NCBI GenBank assembly: GCA_028282785.1
Contig: JANQHE010000035.1
Coordinates: 1-64,000, forward strand
Direction: 5' to 3'
Source: Bacteroidales bacterium
GTDB lineage: Bacteria > Bacteroidota > Bacteroidia > Bacteroidales > UBA12077
DNA length: 64,000 nt
Each line of letters begins with the position of its first letter. The first letter of the stretch is position 1. Under the pieces are notes generated by a model. It was not told where the DNA came from and searched no databases. It saw only the letters and a list, made by a program, of their open reading frames with translations. Below, piece by piece: positions 8,086 through 16,985 of this stretch. A program made the position numbers and the translations under genes.

Positions 8086-8928
8086 ATGAAAAAAATAACT
8101 TTAGGTTTTTCAACCTGTCCAAATGATACATTTATTTTTGATGCAATGGTTCATAAAAAAATAGATACGGAAGGGTTGGATTTTGATATTATTATGGGCG
8201 ATGTAGAGGAATTGAATCATAAGGCCATAAATAATGAATTGGATGTTACAAAAATCAGCTATTATGCATATTCAAAAATATTTCAAAAATATTTGATTCT
8301 TGATTCCGGAAGTGCGTTGGGTTATAAAAATGGCCCGTTACTGATAAGTAAATTTAAAATATATCCGGATGAGGTTAATGATCTTAAGATAGCAATTCCC
8401 GGTTTTAATACGACAGCAAATTTATTGTTCAGTATCGCATACCCTAAAGTAGGAAACAAAATTGAGTATTTATTTTCTGATATTGAAGAGGCAGTTTTAA
8501 GTAATGAGGTTGATGCGGGACTGATTATACATGAAAATAGATTTACATATGAGAAAAAGGGATTAAGGAAAATTGTGGATTTTGGAGAGTATTGGGAAAA
8601 AGAAACAGGACTACCAATTCCTTTAGGCGGTATTGCGGTGAATAGAGGCCTGGATGAGGAAATTCGGCATAAAATAAACAGGATTTTAAAAAGAAGCATT
8701 GAGTTTGCATTCGAAGATCCAAAGTCTGCATATCCGTTTATAAAACAGTATGCACAAGAAATGGAAGAGGAAATAATTTATAAACACATTGAATTATATG
8801 TTAATGAATTTACCAAAGATTTAGGTAAAGCAGGACGCAAGGCAATTAATGAGTTGTACAAGCGTGCAATTTCTTTAGGGATTTTACCGGAAATAAATCA
8901 AGAAATATTTCTTTCTGAAAAGATATGA
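8086..8928 (+). CDS. mqnD: 1,4-dihydroxy-6-naphthoate synthase
   Basis: MqnD converts cyclic dehypoxanthine futalosine to 1,4-dihydroxy-6-naphthoate, the last dedicated ring-forming step of the futalosine route. The 280-residue protein begins with the family signature LGFSTCPNDTFIFDAM and has the periplasmic-binding-protein-like fold. The conserved ALGYKNGPLL, PGFNTTANLL and GLPIPLGGIAVNR segments are present. It abuts mqnB with no gap. The other mqn genes must lie outside the window. Confidence 0.95.
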   Translation: MKKITLGFSTCPNDTFIFDAMVHKKIDTEGLDFDIIMGDVEELNHKAINNELDVTKISYYAYSKIFQKYLILDSGSALGYKNGPLLISKFKIYPDEVNDLKIAIPGFNTTANLLFSIAYPKVGNKIEYLFSDIEEAVLSNEVDAGLIIHENRFTYEKKGLRKIVDFGEYWEKETGLPIPLGGIAVNRGLDEEIRHKINRILKRSIEFAFEDPKSAYPFIKQYAQEMEEEIIYKHIELYVNEFTKDLGKAGRKAINELYKRAISLGILPEINQEIFLSEKI

Positions 8929-9115
8929 ACAAATTATTAATTTCAATATTGGTAAATGACGAAGACTAAGATGATTAAAAAAATTGTATTGATGAAAGTT
9001 AAATAAATAATAATATTTCAATATATTCAAACTTCACAATCCTCTTTATTTTATAGCCTATCGCATATAATTTTTATATTTTTGCTGAATAACAAACCAG
9101 ATAAATAATATTAAC

Positions 9116-10081
9116 ATGATCATAGTAACCGGAGCAGCAGGTTTTATAGGTAGTAATTTAGTTAGCAAATTAAACCAGGAAGGATTCAAAGATATAGTTG
9201 TTGTTGATGATTTTTCGCATCCTGAAAAGAATAAAAATCTGGATGGAAAAACCTTTTCTCAAAAAATTCACCGTGATGATTTTGTTGAATGGTTAGATGC
9301 TAACCAGAATTTAGTACAATTTGTATTTCATATGGGAGCAAGGTCAGCAACTACCGGTTTCCCAAAGGAGATTTATGATGTATTAAATTTAGATTACTCA
9401 AAAGCAGTGTGGGAGAAATGCGTTGAATATGGATTGCCTTTGGTTTATGCATCATCTGCAGCTACGTATGGATTAGGAGAACATGGATACAACGATGATC
9501 ATGATATTGTACAGAAGTTGAAACCGCTGAATTTATATGGCGAATCTAAAAATGATTTTGATAAGTGGGCGTTAGTACAAGATAAGAAACCTTATTTTTG
9601 GGCAGGACTTAAATTCTTTAATGTTTATGGGCCGAATGAATATCATAAAGGAAGAATGGCGTCAGTGGTATATCATGCATTTAATCAGATTTCAGCAACT
9701 GGATTGATGAAACTATTTAAATCTCATAATCCTGATTACCCGGATGGCGGACAAACCAGAGATTTTGTTTATGTTAAAGATTTAAGTGAGATCATGTTTT
9801 TCTTGATGAATCATAGAAAAGACCCGGGACTTTATAATATAGGAACCGGAACCGGTAGAACATTTCTGGATTTAACTAAAAATACGTTCAAGGGTATGGA
9901 GGTTGAAGAAAATATTGAATTTATAGATACTCCGGTTGATATTAGAGATAAATACCAGTATTTTACCGAAGCCAATATGAATAAACTTCGTTCGGTAGGG
10001 TATGATAAACCTTTCACAAGCCTGGAGGATGGAGTAGAGGACTATGTTAAGAATTACTTGATAAGTAAAAAGTATAATTGA
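9116..10081 (+). CDS. hldD: ADP-L-glycero-D-manno-heptose 6-epimerase
   Basis: HldD (RfaD) epimerises ADP-D-glycero-D-manno-heptose to the L-glycero form used in the lipopolysaccharide inner core. The 321-residue protein is a short-chain dehydrogenase/epimerase with the NAD(P)-binding GAAGFIG at residues 6-12 and the catalytic YGESK (Tyr141, Lys145). The KFFNVYGPNEYHKGRMAS run is typical of this subfamily. It appears to be monocistronic. TATTTTTG at 9077-9084 could be its -7 promoter box. Its presence implies heptose-containing LPS. Confidence 0.94.
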   Translation: MIIVTGAAGFIGSNLVSKLNQEGFKDIVVVDDFSHPEKNKNLDGKTFSQKIHRDDFVEWLDANQNLVQFVFHMGARSATTGFPKEIYDVLNLDYSKAVWEKCVEYGLPLVYASSAATYGLGEHGYNDDHDIVQKLKPLNLYGESKNDFDKWALVQDKKPYFWAGLKFFNVYGPNEYHKGRMASVVYHAFNQISATGLMKLFKSHNPDYPDGGQTRDFVYVKDLSEIMFFLMNHRKDPGLYNIGTGTGRTFLDLTKNTFKGMEVEENIEFIDTPVDIRDKYQYFTEANMNKLRSVGYDKPFTSLEDGVEDYVKNYLISKKYN

Positions 10082-10091
10082 GTCTTATTGA

Positions 10092-10117
10092 AAACTCCAA
10101 AATTCAAATCACAATTA
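10092..10117 (+). repeat. Short dispersed repeat shared with 6201-6226
   Basis: This stretch matches the complement of 6201-6226 at 24 of 26 bases, and it also follows a coding region closely. Confidence 0.5.
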
Positions 10118-10255
10118 ATTTCGAAAAACTAAAAACCAAATACCAAATACCAATATGGTTATACTATCAGGAATATAATTACCAACAGAAATAAGTTGAG
10201 TATTGCTGATAGTAATTTGTGTTTTTTTTCGTATCTGTTTTTTGTGACTTAACTT

Positions 10256-12244
10256 TTACAATCTAATACCAAGAATCAAGATATCATCAGTTTGACGATT
10301 ATTTCCTCGCCATTTGGCATGTTCGATTTCCAGCATCTCTTTTTGAAGATCCATGGGATTATTATGGATTTTTAAAATGAGTTCTCTTAAACGTTGACGT
10401 TTAAATTTTTTATTTTTAGAGCCACCGAATTGATCTGCATACCCATCAGTAAACAAATAGATCACATCGTCTTTCTGAATATCAAGTATGTTATTATTAA
10501 ATTGTCCATGTGATATTCCATGTTTACCAATTGGCATTTTATCACCTGTAATTACTTTTAAATTATTTTCACGAACTAAGTATAAAGGCCTGTTTGCTCC
10601 TGTAAAGTGTAGTTTATTTGTACTATGATCAATAAGAGCAAGACTGATATCCATACCATCACTTGATATGGACCCTGTTACATGATTTTGAAAAGATTCA
10701 ATTACTTTCTCACGTAGCATATCCAGTACATGATTTGCCATGGTTACTTCTTTTTTAAGTACGATTTCATTCAGGAAAGCAATTCCAAGCATACTCATTA
10801 ATGCTCCCGGAACACCGTGACCAGTGCAATCAACCGCAGCAATCAAAGATATATCAAACTCACTATTTTTTATCCTTTTGGCCCAATAGAAGTCACCACT
10901 TAAAATATCTTTTGGTTTATAATAAATGAAATTTCTGCTAAAATACCTGTTAAGCATGTCTTGTGAAGGTAAGAGTGCTTCCTGAATTAATTTAGCATAT
11001 TGTATACTTGATATGATATCTTTATTCTGCTGCTCTGTTTTTTTCTTCTGAAACTCAATTAAATGATTTTGACGGTATAATTCATCTCGTTGCGCTTCTA
11101 TTTCTTCTTTTTGCTGGTTGATTTTATTTTTTTGACAATTAATGGCACGTGTTCTCTCTTCAACTTTCTTTTGTAAACCATGAATTAAAGATAAAGTTTC
11201 GGTTCTTAGTGCGAGATAATTGTCAATTAACAAACCGACTTCATTTTTATTATATTGGTCAGGGAAATAGTTACCGGTATTTTTATCAAAATTACTATTT
11301 ACAAAATCAGAAATATTAGTACTTAATAATGATATGTTTTTTGTAATTCTTTTTGATAAATAAAAACTCAGAAAAATACATACTGAAATTAAAAAGGCAG
11401 ATGATATAATGTAATAAAACTTGATTCGCTTAAAGTATATCTCCTTTTTTAGAATAGTTTCATCTTTTATTAAGTTAAATTCGGAGATAATTTTATTTCC
11501 TAAAATATAAACTTCATGCCTTAATGCCGAATTGTCTTTTATCCCAATTTGTCTGTCGAGATATACCATTAAATTAAAATAATTCATGTAGTTATCCAGA
11601 TAGTGTAATGCAGTATCTTTTTTGCTTGAACTTAAATATGGGTTATTTTGGATGTCAGATCTAAACTCTTTGGACAGTACCAGCAAGTTTTGAATATATT
11701 TTTCTTCATTACGAATAATATAATCCTTTTCATGTCGACGAAGCATTAATACTTTGGTTACATTAATTTCTTTAATGTCTTCGAGTTGGTGGATAAAATT
11801 TCTCATTTTGCCTTCCGTTCCAAAATCTTTATACCCTCTGCGCTGAATTAATTCTACAATACGTTCAACTTTATTATCGTATTGATCCAAATCATGTTTT
11901 ATAGATGATATTTTTTGAATTATTCCAAACTGATTAATTCCATCAAGTTGTTGTAAGTTTTTTACTTCAGAGCGAATTAATTCCAGGTTATTTTTATGAG
12001 TTCTTAGATAATTACTCTTTCCTGAAACAAAGAATTCCGGATTTTTGGTGTCGTAAGTAAAAAAGGTACTTATGGTATTTGAATTATTAAGTATATAGTT
12101 ATTAATGTCTAATATTTTCTGGTGAATGTCTTCAAGTTTACTTTTTTGCTTAATGTATATAAAACTGATTATTGTTAATCCGACCAGAACAAATGATAAA
12201 AATATAAATACTGATAATAGCTGATACCTCAGTTTATTAAACAT
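10256..12244 (-). CDS. Membrane sensor with SpoIIE-type PP2C phosphatase domain
   Basis: The 662-residue protein has an N-terminal membrane helix (about residues 11-31), a helical extracytoplasmic sensor region of about 240 residues, and a second membrane helix (about 273-293). A HAMP-like linker and a strong coiled coil (about 350-410) follow, then a SpoIIE-type phosphatase domain from about 425. The phosphatase metal-site motifs are visible: SGDFYWA, VDCTGHGVPGALMSML and the late LFTDGYADQFGG. Proteins of this plan dephosphorylate anti-anti-sigma factors or similar partners in response to an external signal. No partner gene is adjacent and the signal is unknown. Confidence 0.9.
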   Translation of the reverse strand: MFNKLRYQLLSVFIFLSFVLVGLTIISFIYIKQKSKLEDIHQKILDINNYILNNSNTISTFFTYDTKNPEFFVSGKSNYLRTHKNNLELIRSEVKNLQQLDGINQFGIIQKISSIKHDLDQYDNKVERIVELIQRRGYKDFGTEGKMRNFIHQLEDIKEINVTKVLMLRRHEKDYIIRNEEKYIQNLLVLSKEFRSDIQNNPYLSSSKKDTALHYLDNYMNYFNLMVYLDRQIGIKDNSALRHEVYILGNKIISEFNLIKDETILKKEIYFKRIKFYYIISSAFLISVCIFLSFYLSKRITKNISLLSTNISDFVNSNFDKNTGNYFPDQYNKNEVGLLIDNYLALRTETLSLIHGLQKKVEERTRAINCQKNKINQQKEEIEAQRDELYRQNHLIEFQKKKTEQQNKDIISSIQYAKLIQEALLPSQDMLNRYFSRNFIYYKPKDILSGDFYWAKRIKNSEFDISLIAAVDCTGHGVPGALMSMLGIAFLNEIVLKKEVTMANHVLDMLREKVIESFQNHVTGSISSDGMDISLALIDHSTNKLHFTGANRPLYLVRENNLKVITGDKMPIGKHGISHGQFNNNILDIQKDDVIYLFTDGYADQFGGSKNKKFKRQRLRELILKIHNNPMDLQKEMLEIEHAKWRGNNRQTDDILILGIRL

Positions 12245-12374
12245 TAATTTAAATTTAGGTACACAAAAATAAATTTAATCAAATTATTCAAGATTCAGCA
12301 TGTATTAACATTGAGTTAATTAAAGTTTAATACGAATTACGGTTAAGTAAAACGTTATTTTCAAAATTATTATG

Positions 12375-12581
12375 CTATTTTATAATTAATGATTGTAAAT
12401 CATTTATAATAGTAATAATTTCTTCATCACTTAAGTTTTTTTCTTTTGCTGCATCTTCCAGCGTTCCCCAAATTGGTTCTCCACATGCTATGCATTTTAT
12501 CCCCTTTTCCATTAAATATTTAACAGATTCAGGTACATTTTCGACAAGTTCCTCAATGCTTATCTCTTTCGTAATTTTCAT
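12375..12581 (-). CDS. DUF1858 domain protein
   Basis: The small 68-residue cytoplasmic protein matches the DUF1858 pattern: an N-terminal EISIEELVENVPESVKYL segment, then CIACGEPIWGTLEDAA with a CXXC pair (C30, C33), then a short helix. Such proteins are common in anaerobes and may bind a metal or disulfide-reactive partner, but the function is not established. It lies just upstream of the SpoIIE-type gene and downstream of the MATE exporter on the same strand, with gaps of 130 and 54 bases. Confidence 0.85.
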   Translation of the reverse strand: MKITKEISIEELVENVPESVKYLMEKGIKCIACGEPIWGTLEDAAKEKNLSDEEIITIINDLQSLIIK

Positions 12582-12635
12582 TTATATTTTTTGATAACAT
12601 TACGAAATAAAGGTTTAAAAATTTAATGTTAAGGT

Positions 12636-14012
12636 TTATTTTATTTTGTTATAGATAGACCTTTGGGCATAAAGGCTTAATGTAACTAAACGAGCTATCA
12701 TAAATAACATAAATGCGGCCCATAAACCATGATTTTGGTAAAAATGATGCAATATGAAATAAGATGGAACAAATATCGTAAAAGTAGAAATTAGCATTGC
12801 ATTACGCATGCTTGAAGAGGCAGTAACACCAATAAAAATCCCATCCCAGATAAATGCCCCGAATGTTATAATTGGGACAAGATAAATCCATACCAAATAA
12901 GGTTGAATGTTTTGGATCACTTCTATATTGTTGGTCAAAACCCTTAGAAGCAAATTATCACCAAAAACATAACCTAAAGTAAATATAACAGCCATTATCA
13001 TTCCCCATCCAAATAACAATTTAGTGACTTTTATTAAACTGATTTTATCCTTTGCTCCAAAGTATTTACCCGCTAGTGCTTCACCCGCATATGCGAATCC
13101 GTCCACTATGTATGCATATATCGTAAAAAATTGTAACAGCAATGTATTTACAGCCAAAAGTGTATCACCAAATTTGGCTGATTTGGCAGTAAAAAAAGAT
13201 AGTGCAAAAACAAGACTCATTGTTCGAATAAAAATATCCTTATTAACATTCATAAATCTTTTTAATGATGAGAGATGGAGAATATCTTGAGAAATCAGAT
13301 ATTTTTTTAATCGTTTTTTATGTTTGGATAAAAATATGATTCCTGTAATTAGCCCTGAATACTGTGCACATAAAGTTCCTAAAGCAACTCCATCTGATTT
13401 CATTCCAAAAACCTTAACAAAAATTACGTTAAAGGCAATGTTCAATATATTAACCGTAATTGCTATAATCATAGGAACTCTTGCATTCTGCATACCTATA
13501 TACCAGCCCGATATAGAATAAATTGCTATGGTTGCCGGGGCAGCCCAGATCCTTATATAAAAATACTGACGGGCATAAAATTCGACTTCTTCACTACCAT
13601 TAATAATGAAGAAACTTAAAAGATCAATTGGTTTTTGTAATAAAAGTAAAAGAATGGAACCAAGTAATCCCACAAATAATGCCCTGTATAATTGATAAAA
13701 ACCTTCTTGAAAGTCCTTTTTGCCATAAGCTTGAGCAGCAAAACCACTGGTGCCCATCCGTAAAAAACTAAACCCCCAATAAATAAAATTGAAAATCATA
13801 GTTCCAATAGCAATAGCTCCAATATAAACTTCTGACTCAAGATGACCAACAAGCGCTAGGTCAACAATGCCGAGTAGAGGTATTGTAATGTTACTTACTA
13901 TATTAGGAATAGCAATGTTTAATATCCTTCTATTCACAGTGGCTTTTATTTGTGTTGCGAAAGTAATTTTTAAAAAATTAGTAAACAATTCAAAACATTC
14001 TTTGTTATACAA
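12636..14012 (-). CDS. MATE family efflux transporter (DinF-like)
   Basis: The 458-residue protein has about 12 hydrophobic segments and the MATE signatures: PNIVSNITIPLLGIVDLALVGHL at the first helix and the FLRMGTSGFAAQAYG run in the second. MATE proteins export drugs or metabolites using Na+ or H+ gradients. The DinF-like subgroup is suggested by the overall plan and by the GLVDxALVG-type first helix. The first 20 residues before the conserved region are unusual for the family, but no later ATG precedes the first helix. It diverges from the Mn-type SOD gene with a 78-base gap. Confidence 0.9.
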   Translation of the reverse strand: MYNKECFELFTNFLKITFATQIKATVNRRILNIAIPNIVSNITIPLLGIVDLALVGHLESEVYIGAIAIGTMIFNFIYWGFSFLRMGTSGFAAQAYGKKDFQEGFYQLYRALFVGLLGSILLLLLQKPIDLLSFFIINGSEEVEFYARQYFYIRIWAAPATIAIYSISGWYIGMQNARVPMIIAITVNILNIAFNVIFVKVFGMKSDGVALGTLCAQYSGLITGIIFLSKHKKRLKKYLISQDILHLSSLKRFMNVNKDIFIRTMSLVFALSFFTAKSAKFGDTLLAVNTLLLQFFTIYAYIVDGFAYAGEALAGKYFGAKDKISLIKVTKLLFGWGMIMAVIFTLGYVFGDNLLLRVLTNNIEVIQNIQPYLVWIYLVPIITFGAFIWDGIFIGVTASSSMRNAMLISTFTIFVPSYFILHHFYQNHGLWAAFMLFMIARLVTLSLYAQRSIYNKIK

Positions 14013-14049
14013 TCAAATAAATTAGAATCAATCTAAATAAAATGTATAA

Positions 14050-14071
14050 CCTGTCTGCCGAATGGCAGACT
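14050..14071. repeat. Dispersed palindrome, copy in the leader of the Mn-type SOD
   Basis: GTCTGCC (14053-14059) pairs with GGCAGAC (14064-14070) around a GAAT loop. It ends about 20 bases before the SOD start codon, so it is likely to be transcribed as a leader hairpin. Confidence 0.7.
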
Positions 14072-14090
14072 CTAAAATTAACTAACTATT

Positions 14091-14687
14091 ATGGCATTTC
14101 AATTACCAGATTTAAATTACGACTACAATGCATTAGAACCATATATTGATGCGCAGACTATGGAAATTCATTATACAAAGCATCATGGTGGATACACAAG
14201 TAAATTAAATGATGCAATAAAAGATTCAGAACTTGAAAATAAAACAATAGAAGACATATTAAAAGATGTATCGAAATACTCGGCTGGAGTTAGAAATAAT
14301 GGAGGCGGATTTTATAACCATAAGTTATTCTGGGATATTATGTCCGGAAGTGGCGGAGGACAACCTTCAGGCGATTTGTTAGAAACAATTAATAAAGATT
14401 TCGGTTCATTCGATAAATTAAAAGAAAAATTTAATACTACTGCTGCAACACGGTTTGGATCAGGTTGGGCGTGGCTGATTAACCAAAATGGTAAGTTAGT
14501 TGTAGCCTCTACTCCAAATCAGGATAATCCCTTAATGGATGTAGCAGAGGTTAAAGGAACACCAATATTAGGGTTAGATGTTTGGGAACATGCATATTAT
14601 TTAAAATATCAAAACAGAAGGCCTGAATATATAGATGCTTTCTGGAATGTTATTGATTGGGATCAAGTTGCTAAGCGTTTCGTTTAG
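14091..14687 (+). CDS. sodA: Superoxide dismutase, Mn-type
   Basis: The enzyme dismutates superoxide to oxygen and hydrogen peroxide in the cytoplasm. The four metal ligands are His27, His77, Asp163 and His167 (DVWEHAYYL). The second-shell pattern is the manganese one: Gly in the GGGFYNH segment and a Gln at position 144 in NQDNPLM, as in E. coli SodA. The [10 protein letters not shown] and [11 protein letters not shown] segments are also SodA-like. The length of 198 residues is normal. It is the first of two SOD genes separated by a terminator and a palindromic repeat. Confidence 0.92.
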   Translation: MAFQLPDLNYDYNALEPYIDAQTMEIHYTKHHGGYTSKLNDAIKDSELENKTIEDILKDVSKYSAGVRNNGGGFYNHKLFWDIMSGSGGGQPSGDLLETINKDFGSFDKLKEKFNTTAATRFGSGWAWLINQNGKLVVASTPNQDNPLMDVAEVKGTPILGLDVWEHAYYLKYQNRRPEYIDAFWNVIDWDQVAKRFV

Positions 14688-14737
14688 TTTCCTGCTAAGG
14701 CAGGTTTGTTTAATTGTAATTTAGGTTTCGAAAGGTG

Positions 14738-14760
14738 GCCAGGGAATTCTCCCTGGCTTT
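14738..14760 (+). terminator. Rho-independent terminator after the Mn-type SOD
   Basis: GCCAGGGA (14738-14745) and TCCCTGGC (14750-14757) form a perfect 8-bp stem with a 4-base loop, followed by a T-rich run. It should separate transcription of the two SOD genes. Confidence 0.85.
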
Positions 14761-14814
14761 CTTCTTTCTATTCAGTAGAAGATTTTTTAAATTTGTTTAA
14801 TTTTAAATGTTAAA

Positions 14815-14858
14815 CCTGTCTGCCCTCGACCGCTGCCAAGCAGGCGACAAGGCAGGCC
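14815..14858. repeat. Dispersed palindrome, long variant before the Fe-type SOD
   Basis: CCTGTCTGCC at the left and GGCAGGCC at the right frame a longer GC-rich stretch with further internal pairing (CTGCC, AAGCAGGC). It ends 15 bases before the Fe-type SOD start codon, so it may affect translation. Confidence 0.65.
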
Positions 14859-14873
14859 TAAAATTAAACAAAC

Positions 14874-15449
14874 ATGGCTTTTGAATTACCTGAATTACCA
14901 TATGCATATAATGCATTAGAACCAATTATTTCTAAAAAAACCTTAGAATTTCATCATGATAAGCATCACGCTGCTTATGTAAATAATTTAAATAACCTTA
15001 TTAAGGGAACCGAATTTGAAAATGCAGATATCATTGATATTATAATGAAATCAGACGGAGGTATCTTTAACAATGCTGCACAGGTTTGGAACCATACTTT
15101 TTATTTCGATCAATTTGATAAGGATTCTTCAAAAGAGCCAAACGGCCAATTAGCCGAAGCGATTGATGCCAGTTTTGGATCATTTGATGAGTTCAAAGAA
15201 AAATTTACTACAGCTGCCAAAACATTGTTCGGATCAGGTTGGGCATGGTTGGTTAAAAAAACCAATGGAAGTTTAGACATAGTGCAAACTTCAAATGCAG
15301 CAAATCCTTTGACAGAAGGCTTAATTCCAATTTTAACATGTGATGTATGGGAGCATGCATATTATTTGGATTACCAAAATAAGCGTCCCGACTATATTGC
15401 AAGTTTCTGGGATATTATTAATTGGGATATTGTTTCCGGAAGATATTAA
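14874..15449 (+). CDS. sodB: Superoxide dismutase, Fe-type
   Basis: This second SOD (191 residues) has ligands His27, His74, Asp157 and His161. The second-shell pattern is the iron one: Gln70 in NNAAQVWNH and Ala in the NAANPLT segment, as in E. coli SodB, with the [20 protein letters not shown] run typical of anaerobic Bacteroidota. Its tandem placement with the Mn-type gene suggests that the cell can keep SOD activity under iron or manganese limitation. Rubrerythrin follows 117 bases later, so this is an oxidative-stress cluster. Metal specificity is inferred from residues only. Confidence 0.92.
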   Translation: MAFELPELPYAYNALEPIISKKTLEFHHDKHHAAYVNNLNNLIKGTEFENADIIDIIMKSDGGIFNNAAQVWNHTFYFDQFDKDSSKEPNGQLAEAIDASFGSFDEFKEKFTTAAKTLFGSGWAWLVKKTNGSLDIVQTSNAANPLTEGLIPILTCDVWEHAYYLDYQNKRPDYIASFWDIINWDIVSGRY

Positions 15450-15484
15450 CTTTAGTATTTAAAATCATTTTAAATTAACTAATT

Positions 15485-15504
15485 AGGTAGTTTGTTACCT
15501 TTTT
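15485..15504 (+). terminator. Weak terminator-like hairpin after the Fe-type SOD
   Basis: AGGTA and TACCT flank a 6-base loop and are followed by TTTTT. The stem is only 5 bp, so termination is uncertain. Confidence 0.3.
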
Positions 15505-15566
15505 ATCGTAATTGATTTTTTATCTTCGAGTTCTATTTCGAATTTCTAATCAAAATTAAACAAATT

Positions 15567-16142
15567 ATGAGCTCAATAAAAGGAACACGAACCGAACAAA
15601 ATCTATTAAAATCTTTTGCCGGAGAATCTCAGGCAAAAAATAGATATGAATTTTTTGCAAAAGTTGCAAAGAAAGAAGGTTATGAACAAATAGCCGAATT
15701 TTTTGAGGAGACTGCAATGCAAGAACAACAGCATGCAAAAACATTCTTTAAGTTTTTAGAAGGAGGAATGGTTGAAATTACAGCAGCTTATCCGGCGGGG
15801 GTAATCGGAACTACTGCTGAAAATTTAAAAGCTGCGGCCGATGGTGAAAATGAAGAATGGACAGACTTATATCCTGAATTTGCAAAAATAGCAGAAGAAG
15901 AAGGATTCAAGAAAATTGCAACTGCTTATAAGCTCATTGCAAAAATTGAAGCTGAACATGAGGCAAGATACCGTAAACTTCTTTCTAATCTGGAGGAAGG
16001 AAAGGTATTTGAAAGAGAAGAAAAGGTGCGTTGGGTATGTCGTAAATGCGGTCATGTTCATGAAAGCACTAAAGCTCTTAAGAATTGTCCTGTTTGTGCA
16101 CACCCGGAAGCTTATTTTGAAATTGAAAAAAACAATTACTAG
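15567..16142 (+). CDS. rbr: Rubrerythrin
   Basis: Rubrerythrin reduces hydrogen peroxide to water in anaerobes. The N-terminal four-helix ferritin-like domain carries the di-iron ligands, including Glu20 and the EQQH (53-56) and EAEH (128-131) motifs. The C-terminal rubredoxin domain has CRKC (C158, C161) and CPVC (C174, C177). The 191-residue length is canonical. It complements the two SODs upstream by removing the peroxide they make. The electron donor (rubredoxin or an NADH:rubredoxin reductase) is not in the window. Confidence 0.96.
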   Translation: MSSIKGTRTEQNLLKSFAGESQAKNRYEFFAKVAKKEGYEQIAEFFEETAMQEQQHAKTFFKFLEGGMVEITAAYPAGVIGTTAENLKAAADGENEEWTDLYPEFAKIAEEEGFKKIATAYKLIAKIEAEHEARYRKLLSNLEEGKVFEREEKVRWVCRKCGHVHESTKALKNCPVCAHPEAYFEIEKNNY

Positions 16143-16168
16143 AAAATCTGATTTGTTAATTCTATCAT

Positions 16169-16191
16169 ACTTCGACAGGCTCAGCATGACA
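16169..16191 (+). repeat. Short dispersed repeat fragment
   Basis: ACTTCGACAGGCTCAGCATG resembles the widespread 'TTCGACAGGCTCAG...TGACA' dispersed repeat of Bacteroidota genomes. This is recognised from memory; only one copy is in this window. Confidence 0.35.
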
Positions 16192-16210
16192 ACTTTTTTT
16201 ATTAAAATTT

Positions 16211-16783
16211 ATGACAACGATAAAAGATTTAGTTTTAAAAAACAGAAGCTACCGGAGGTTTTATGAAAGCCATAAAATATCTGTAGAAGAATTAAAAGGC
16301 TTTGTTGAACTTGCGCGTTTATCAGCATCAGGAAGAAATTTGCAACCTCTTAAATATTATTTATCCGCGGATGAAGAAACGAATAAAAAGATTTTTTCAA
16401 CCCTGATCTGGGCAGGTTATTTAAAAGATTGGAGCGGACCAGGGGAAGGAGAAAAGCCATCAGGTTATATTGTAATTTTAGGAGATACACAATTAACCAA
16501 AAATTATTATTGCGATCATGGCATTGCTTCTCAAAGCATTCTTTTAGGGGCAGTTGAGAAAGGATTAGGAGGTTGCATATTTGCATCTGTTCAAAGAGAA
16601 AAGCTTGCGAAACTTTTAAACATTGATAAATGTTTTGAAATATTGTTGGTATTAGCAATAGGTAAACCCAAAGAAGAAGTTGTGGTTGAGAATGTTAAGA
16701 ATAATGATATAAAATATTACCGAGATTCAGACCAGGTTCATCATGTTCCAAAAAGAGGCCTGGAAGAAATTATAGTTTCATGA
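16211..16783 (+). CDS. Nitroreductase family protein
   Basis: The 190-residue protein fits the FMN-dependent nitroreductase fold: an N-terminal NRSYRRF segment (Arg-Ser-x-Arg-Arg-Phe-type FMN phosphate contact) and LARLSASGRNLQPLKYYL. GLGGCIFASVQREKLAKLL and LAIGKPKEEVVVE complete the pattern. The single-domain short form usually acts on quinones, nitro compounds or flavin-linked substrates. The natural substrate cannot be told. It follows rubrerythrin with a 68-base gap that contains a repeat fragment, so cotranscription is possible. The context suggests a redox-stress role. Confidence 0.88.
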   Translation: MTTIKDLVLKNRSYRRFYESHKISVEELKGFVELARLSASGRNLQPLKYYLSADEETNKKIFSTLIWAGYLKDWSGPGEGEKPSGYIVILGDTQLTKNYYCDHGIASQSILLGAVEKGLGGCIFASVQREKLAKLLNIDKCFEILLVLAIGKPKEEVVVENVKNNDIKYYRDSDQVHHVPKRGLEEIIVS

Positions 16784-16967
16784 AAAGGAGCCTTCCAAAA
16801 AGTAAGCATATGTGATTTTCATCATCTTTCTGCCCTAAACAAACCCTAAAGCCTGCCTTGTCGGCAGACAGGGGTGAAGATGTTGAAAATCAGGACTCCC
16901 TTTAGGGAAGAGGCAAATCCTGATTTTCAGATATAGATGTAAAACTAGACTTTTTGAACAGCCCCTC
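16784..16967. repeat. Fold-back repeat related to 4873-5026
   Basis: The ends AAAGGAGCCTTCCAAAAAGT (left) and ACTTTTTGAACAGCCCCT (right) form an imperfect inverted repeat resembling the termini at 4873 and 5009. Inside, GATTTTCATCATCTT (from about 16814) pairs at 14 of 15 bases with AAGATGTTGAAAATC (about 16877-16891). The dispersed palindrome lies at 16852-16872. The element begins directly after the nitroreductase stop codon. Confidence 0.6.
16852..16872. repeat. Dispersed palindrome, copy inside the fold-back repeat
   Basis: CCTGCCTTGTCGGCAGACAGG belongs to the same family as the copies at 4571, 4953, 14050 and 38799. As at 4953, it is nested within a larger inverted-repeat element. Confidence 0.6.
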
Positions 16968-16985
16968 TGAAATTCTGTATTTTAA

